NCBI RefSeq assembly: GCF_000215705.1
Contig: NC_015677.1
Coordinates: forward strand, 3,980,001 to 4,044,000
Reading direction: 5' to 3'
Origin: Ramlibacter tataouinensis TTB310
GTDB lineage: Bacteria; Pseudomonadota; Gammaproteobacteria; Burkholderiales; Burkholderiaceae_C
Length of the DNA stretch: 64,000 nt
Positions within the stretch are counted from its first letter, which is position 1; the number at the start of each line of letters is the position of its first letter. The notes beneath the pieces are model-generated. The model saw only the letters and a list, made by a program, of their open reading frames with translations. It was not told the DNA's origin and did not search any database. Shown piece after piece: positions 59,641 to 64,000 of the stretch. A program made the translations under genes and the position numbers.

Positions 59641-60351
59641 ATGCCGCGCTTCCACTGCCCCGAGCCGCTGGCGGCCGGGCCGCTGCTGCTGCCGCCGGGC
59701 GCGGCGCGCCATGCGCAGGTGCTCAGGCTGCAGCCCGGCGATGCGATCACGCTGTTCGACGGCCGGGGCGGCCAGTGGCAGGCGGTGATCGAACGCATGG
59801 GCCGCAGCGAGGTGGCGGTCCTGGTGGGCGCCCATCAAGCCGTCGAGCGCGAGGCGCCGCGCGAGGTGCACCTGGCGGTCGGCATCCCCGCCAACGAGCG
59901 CATGGACTGGCTGGTGGAAAAAGCCAGCGAGCTGGGGGCGGCCAGCGTGCAGCCCCTGCTGGCCGAGCGCAGCGTGCTCAAGCCCAACGGCGAGCGCGCG
60001 GCGAAGAAGCAGGCGCACTGGCAGGCCGTCGCGGTGGCGGCCTGCGAGCAGTGCGGCCGCAACCGCGTACCGGTGGTCCATGCGCCGGCGGCCCTGGAAG
60101 ATTGGCAGCCCGCGGCCGGCGGCCGGCGCTGGCTGCTGTCACTGGCGGACGGCGCGCCGGGTGCCGCGACTGCCCTTTCGGCACCCGGGCCGGCCTGGGT
60201 GCTGTCGGGTCCCGAGGGCGGCCTGACCGCGCAGGAGGAGGCCCTCGCCCTGGCGCGCGGCTTCGAGCGCGTCTCGCTGGGCCAGCGGGTGCTGCGCGCC
60301 GAAACCGCGCCCCTGGCGATGCTGGCGCTGCTCACAATGGGGACAGCATGA
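59641..60351 (+). CDS. rsmE: 16S rRNA (uracil1498-N3)-methyltransferase
   Basis: A 236-residue SPOUT-class enzyme. The N-terminal PUA-like part (MPRFHCPEPL, ARHAQVLRLQPGD) precedes the knot domain (EKASELGAASVQPLLAERS, VLSGPEGGLTAQEEA, LGQRVLRAETAPLA). It methylates U1498 of 16S rRNA. It starts 45 nt after amgK and its stop overlaps the MFS start (ATGA). Confidence 0.95.
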   Translation: MPRFHCPEPLAAGPLLLPPGAARHAQVLRLQPGDAITLFDGRGGQWQAVIERMGRSEVAVLVGAHQAVEREAPREVHLAVGIPANERMDWLVEKASELGAASVQPLLAERSVLKPNGERAAKKQAHWQAVAVAACEQCGRNRVPVVHAPAALEDWQPAAGGRRWLLSLADGAPGAATALSAPGPAWVLSGPEGGLTAQEEALALARGFERVSLGQRVLRAETAPLAMLALLTMGTA

Positions 60352-61523
60352 ACCGCAACCTGACCCTGCTGGCCATGTGCCAGGGCCTGTTCCTCACCAA
60401 CAACGTCACCTTCATCGCCATCAACGGCCTGGTCGGCCTGGCGCTGGCGCCGCGCGGCTGGATGGCCACCCTGCCGGTGATGGGCTATGTGGTGGGCGGC
60501 GCCCTGTCCACCGGCCTCGTGGCGCGCAGCCAGCAGCGGCTGGGCCGGCAGCGCTCGTTCCAGGCCGGGCTGCTGGTGGCGCTGCTGTCGGCCCTGCTGT
60601 GCGCCTATGCGGCGGTCTCGCGCAACTTCTGGCTGCTGGTGGCGGCGACGGTGGTCGCCGGCTACTACAACGCCAACGCCGGCCTGTACCGCTTCGCCGC
60701 CGCCGAGCTCAGCGGACCGCAGGGCCGCGAGAAGGCGGTGTCGCTGGTGATGGCCGGGGGCCTGATCGGCGCCGTGCTGGGCCCCAACCTGGCGGCGCGC
60801 ACGCGCGATGCGCTGGACGTGCCGTTCGCCGGCGCCTACCTGGCGTTGGCCGTCGTGGCAGCCCTGGGCATGGTGCTGATGGCCTTCCTGCGCTTTCCGC
60901 CCGTGCCGCCGCGCAGCGCCCAGGCCAGCGGCCGGCCGCTGGCGCAGATCATGCGTCAGCCGGTGTTCATCGTCGCCGCGGCGGCGGGCGCGCTCAGCTA
61001 TGGCGTGATGAACCTGTTGATGGCCGCCACGCCGCTGGCCATGCAGCAGTGCGGCCTGCCCTTCTCGGACGCCGCCTTCGTGCTGGAGTGGCACGTGATC
61101 GGCATGTTCGCGCCGGGTTTCTTCACCGGCCACCTGATCAAACGCTTCGGGCCGCTGCGCATCATGGGCGCGGGCGTGCTGCTCAATGCGGGCTGCATCG
61201 CCATCGCGCTGTCGGGCGTGGCGCTGCACCAGTTCCTGGTCGCGCTGTTCCTGCTGGGAGTTGGCTGGAACTTCCTGTTCACCGGCAGCACCACGCTGTC
61301 CTTGTCGGCCTATGCGCCGGAAGAAAAGGACCGGGCCCAGGCCGCGCTCAACTTCTTCGTCTTCGCCACCCTGGCCCTGAGCTCGCTGGCTTCGGGGGTG
61401 CTGGTCACCACCCAGGGCTGGACGCTGCTGAACTGGGGTTCGCTGCTGCCGGTGGCGGCCTGCGGCGGCGCCTTGCTGTGGCTGGCGCTCAGGCGGGAAA
61501 GCGCTCGTCCAGCCACACCTTGA
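60348..61523 (+). CDS. Major facilitator superfamily transporter
   Basis: A 391-residue protein with about 12 hydrophobic helices and a cytoplasmic loop around residue 190 (PPVPPRSAQASGRPLAQIM). The loop between helices 2 and 3 is RSQQRLGRQRSF, an MFS motif A variant. The substrate is unknown. It overlaps rsmE by 4 nt at its start and the convergent hydrolase by 35 nt at its end. Confidence 0.88.
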   Translation: MNRNLTLLAMCQGLFLTNNVTFIAINGLVGLALAPRGWMATLPVMGYVVGGALSTGLVARSQQRLGRQRSFQAGLLVALLSALLCAYAAVSRNFWLLVAATVVAGYYNANAGLYRFAAAELSGPQGREKAVSLVMAGGLIGAVLGPNLAARTRDALDVPFAGAYLALAVVAALGMVLMAFLRFPPVPPRSAQASGRPLAQIMRQPVFIVAAAAGALSYGVMNLLMAATPLAMQQCGLPFSDAAFVLEWHVIGMFAPGFFTGHLIKRFGPLRIMGAGVLLNAGCIAIALSGVALHQFLVALFLLGVGWNFLFTGSTTLSLSAYAPEEKDRAQAALNFFVFATLALSSLASGVLVTTQGWTLLNWGSLLPVAACGGALLWLALRRESARPATP

Positions 61524-62349
61524 GCGTGGCGTAGACAGGCTCGGCCTCGCGCTCGTTGAAGATCTCGTGGTAGAGCGCGTCGAAGCGGCGCGCCGTCACA
61601 ACCTCGGGGGGCGCGGTCTCGGCAAAGCGCCGGCTGCCCGTGGCGTTGACCAGCCGGTCGTCGCCGGCGTACACCAGCAGGGTCGGCAGCTTCCACTGCG
61701 GCGCGCGGGCCACCACCTGGGGACCGGCCTCGGCGACGAAACGGGCCAGGCGGCCGGAGATGCGGTCGTGCACGCGCGGGTCGGCCCGGTAGGCGGCCAC
61801 CACCGCCGGGTCGTGCGACAGGAAACGGGGGTCCAGCCCATTGCCCACCGTGAGGTTGGGCGCGACGCGCGGCAGCACGGCCAGCAGCAGCTTCTGCCAG
61901 CGGGTCAGTCCGGGATCCAGCGCCGGGGAGGACAGCACCAGGCCGTCGATGGGCGGGCGGCCGCGCCGCAGCGCGAAGCAGGCGGCCACCAGCCCGCCCA
62001 GGCTGTGGCCGAACACGATCAGCGGCAGCCGCTCGGGCAGGCGGCCGCGCACGCTGCCGACGATGTCGGCCAGGTCGTCCACCAGCCGGGTGGGCGTGGG
62101 CAGGCAGCCGCGCGTGCCGCCCGACTCGCCGTGGCCGCACTGGTCGTAGCCGCGCACCGCAAAGCCCCAGGCATTGAGCCGGCGCGCCAGGCGCTCGTAG
62201 CGGCCGGCATGCTCGCCCAGGCCATGCACCAGCACCACCAGGCCGCGCACCCGCCGGCTCTCGGGCGCGGGCCAGTCCTGCACGGCCAGGTTGTCGCCGT
62301 CGGCGGCCGTGTAGGTGGACAGGGTGGAATCGCCCGGCTCGGAGCTCAT
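61489..62349 (-). CDS. Alpha/beta hydrolase (monoacylglycerol-lipase-like)
   Basis: A 286-residue serine hydrolase with the oxyanion loop VLVHGLGEHAGRY, nucleophile GHSLGG, Asp in YAGDDRLVN and His in LYHEIFNE. The HGxGEHxxRY pattern is typical of monoglyceride lipases and lysophospholipases. It lacks a signal peptide. It is convergent with the MFS gene and 60 nt downstream of the M20 peptidase gene. Confidence 0.92.
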   Translation of the reverse strand: MSSEPGDSTLSTYTAADGDNLAVQDWPAPESRRVRGLVVLVHGLGEHAGRYERLARRLNAWGFAVRGYDQCGHGESGGTRGCLPTPTRLVDDLADIVGSVRGRLPERLPLIVFGHSLGGLVAACFALRRGRPPIDGLVLSSPALDPGLTRWQKLLLAVLPRVAPNLTVGNGLDPRFLSHDPAVVAAYRADPRVHDRISGRLARFVAEAGPQVVARAPQWKLPTLLVYAGDDRLVNATGSRRFAETAPPEVVTARRFDALYHEIFNEREAEPVYATLKVWLDERFPA

Positions 62350-62409
62350 GCGGCCATCATCCGTCCCGGCGCCGGGCTGCGCAAGCCCGTTGGGGACGGT
62401 GCGCCTTTT

Positions 62410-63882
62410 TCAGGGCATGCCGGCGATCACTTCGGCCACCGCGGCCGTCAGCCGCTTGGCGTAGGGCACGTGCAGGAACTCGTTGGGGCCGTGGGCGTTG
62501 CTGCGGGGCCCCAGCACGCCGCACACCATCATCTGCGCGGTGGGAAAGCCGCTGCTGAGCATGTTCATCAGCGGGATGGTTCCGCCCTGGCCGATGTAGC
62601 CGCAGGGCGCGCCGAAGTGCGCCTGGGAGGCACTGTTGAGCGCCTGCTCGAACCAGGGCGCCGTGGAAGGCGCATTCCAGCCGGTCGCGCCGCCGCTGCT
62701 CTCGAAGGTCACCCGGGCCTGGTAGGGGGCGTTGTCCTCCAGCAGGGCCTTGAGTTCCTGCACCGCCGCGGCCGCATCCACCAGGGGCGGCAGGCGCAGC
62801 GAGAGCTTGAAGGCGGTGTAGGGCCGCAGCACGTTGCCGGCATCCTGCAGCGCGGGAAAGCCCTCGGCGCCGGTCACCGACAGCGTGGGCGTCCACGTGC
62901 GGTTGAGCAGCGCCTGCACCGGGTCGGTGGTGGTGGGCAGGGCAAAGGCGGTGGAGCCGCCGCAGTCGTAGTGCGCCCAGGGAAAGCGCTTGTACACCTC
63001 TTCGCCCAGGATGGCGGCGGTGGCCCTGGCCTGCCCGACGCGCTCGGCCGGGATTTCGCAGTGGAAGCTTTGCGGCAGCAGGCGGCCGGTCTTGCTGTCC
63101 TCCAGCCGGTCCAGCACCTGGCGCATGATGCGGAAGCTCGAGGGCACCAGGCCGGAGGCGTCGCCCGAGTGCACGCCCTCGGTCAGGATCTGCACCTTCA
63201 GCGTGCCCGAGGCCATGCCGCGCAGCGAGGTGGTCAGCCACAGCTGGTCGTAGTTGCCGGCACCCGAATCCAGGCAGATCACCAGGCCCACTTGCCCCAG
63301 GCGCGGGCGCAGGGCGTCCACGTAGGGCAGCAGGTCGTAGGAGCCCGATTCCTCGCAGGTTTCCACCAGGCCCACGATGCGCGGGTGCGGCACCTTCTGC
63401 GCCTTGAGCGCCTGCACCGCGGCGATGCTGGCGTACACCGCGTAGCCGTCGTCGGCGCCGCCGCGGCCATACAGCTTGCCGTCCTCGTACTTGGGCGTCC
63501 AGGGACCCAGGTCGTTGCGCCAGCCGCTGAACTCGGGCTGCTTGTCCAGGTGGCCGTACATCAGGACGGTCTGCGTGCTGTCCGGCCGGGTGGCGGGCAC
63601 CTCGAAGAACAGCACCGGCGTGCGGCCTTCCAGGCGCACGATCTCGAGCTTGAGGCCCTCCACCTTCTGCGCCTCCACCCACGCGGCGGCGTTGCGCAGC
63701 ACGGTCTCGATGTGGCCGTGCGCCACCCAGTCCTTGTCGAAGCCGGGCGACTTGGCCGGGATGGCGATGTAGTCGGAGATCTGGCGCACGATGTCGCCGT
63801 CCCACTGGCGGCTGACCTGTTGCAGGGCCAGGGCCGCGTCCAGCGTGCCGGCGGGGAGTTCACGGTGCAGGGGAGCGTTCAT
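62410..63882 (-). CDS. M20-family metallopeptidase (dipeptidase-like)
   Basis: A 490-residue zinc peptidase of the CNDP/DapE type. Metal ligands are in MYGHLDKQPEF, GRGGADDGY, ETCEESGS and LDSGAGNYD; the dimerisation insert (about 200-370) carries EGVHSGDASG. It would cleave dipeptides or deacylate amino acids. The start MNAPLHREL at 63882 is chosen over an upstream ATG at 63921. A putative gene begins divergently near 63972. Confidence 0.92.
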   Translation of the reverse strand: MNAPLHRELPAGTLDAALALQQVSRQWDGDIVRQISDYIAIPAKSPGFDKDWVAHGHIETVLRNAAAWVEAQKVEGLKLEIVRLEGRTPVLFFEVPATRPDSTQTVLMYGHLDKQPEFSGWRNDLGPWTPKYEDGKLYGRGGADDGYAVYASIAAVQALKAQKVPHPRIVGLVETCEESGSYDLLPYVDALRPRLGQVGLVICLDSGAGNYDQLWLTTSLRGMASGTLKVQILTEGVHSGDASGLVPSSFRIMRQVLDRLEDSKTGRLLPQSFHCEIPAERVGQARATAAILGEEVYKRFPWAHYDCGGSTAFALPTTTDPVQALLNRTWTPTLSVTGAEGFPALQDAGNVLRPYTAFKLSLRLPPLVDAAAAVQELKALLEDNAPYQARVTFESSGGATGWNAPSTAPWFEQALNSASQAHFGAPCGYIGQGGTIPLMNMLSSGFPTAQMMVCGVLGPRSNAHGPNEFLHVPYAKRLTAAVAEVIAGMP

Positions 63883-63971
63883 GGAAGGACTTCTTTCGGG
63901 TACGCGGAGAGAGCGCCACACTTTACGCCCACGCCGATGGCCGCGCTAGAGTGGGGCATGGAGGCCGCACC

Positions 63972-64000
63972 ATGAACCCTGCAGAAACCGCTTCCGGCGG
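63972..64000 (+). CDS. Start of an unidentified gene, cut by the right edge
   Basis: ATG 63972 is preceded by GGAGG at about the right distance and reads MNPAETASG before the edge. It is too short to identify. The divergent position relative to the M20 gene supports a real start. Confidence 0.4.

Overview
The window is about 70% GC chromosomal DNA with tightly packed genes, many of them overlapping by 4 nt (ATGA or GTGA). Gene content and order (recA-recX, sucC-sucD-TerC, lptD-surA-ksgA, tkt-gap, a Bug-type tripartite tricarboxylate receptor, a TctDE-like two-component pair, and a dispersed repeat that translates as [12 protein letters not shown]) point to a betaproteobacterium of the Burkholderiales, most likely Comamonadaceae and perhaps Ramlibacter. 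The genus is an inference from memory of gene order. I see no rRNA, tRNA, CRISPR array, prophage or intact insertion sequence.

Layout. 0-3.8 kb is a phospho-signalling block: an FHA protein cut by the left edge, a PP2C phosphatase and a CHASE2-Ser/Thr kinase. 3.9-9.4 kb holds housekeeping genes: TerC, sucD, sucC, argC, recX, recA. 9.5-12.2 kb has a MarR regulator and a response regulator/histidine kinase pair. 12.2-17.9 kb carries a birA operon headed by a SET-domain protein. It is divergent from a topoisomerase III whose C-terminus is a histone-H1-like Lys/Ala tail followed by a SWIB domain, with a 10-bp inverted repeat between the two genes. 19.3-24.0 kb is a gamma-glutamylation operon resembling puu, but with an iron alcohol dehydrogenase where the amine oxidase would be. 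24.5-28.4 kb is a hemerythrin - CYP152 peroxygenase - PhoX operon. 28.5-34 kb has a cation/proton antiporter, an SDR/Baeyer-Villiger monooxygenase pair, ProQ, an FKBP isomerase and an exported methyltransferase. 34-39 kb is a lyase-Bug-SDR operon with a clear -24/-12 promoter, facing a PrpR-like sigma54 activator. 39.3-40.5 kb encodes two unrecognised lipoproteins. 40.5-46.2 kb holds gap, tkt, a SpeD-family decarboxylase lacking the catalytic cysteine, murU and pepP. 46.2-47.2 kb is a zeta-like toxin/antitoxin pair. 47.3-52.4 kb has an O-antigen-ligase-like protein, a Fur-box-preceded DUF2061 protein, a membrane protein and maeB. 52.6-53.5 kb is a secreted RNase with its barstar inhibitor. 53.8-64 kb has ksgA, surA, lptD, amgK, rsmE, an MFS transporter, a lipase-like hydrolase and an M20 peptidase.

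How they connect. sucCD, gap, tkt and maeB are central carbon metabolism. lptD, surA, amgK and murU serve the outer membrane and peptidoglycan recycling. The most unusual parts are the SET/topo III-SWIB divergon, the cysteine-less SpeD homologue, the alcohol-dehydrogenase version of the gamma-glutamyl pathway, and the hemerythrin-peroxygenase-PhoX operon. All functions are read from motifs and context; no database search was possible.
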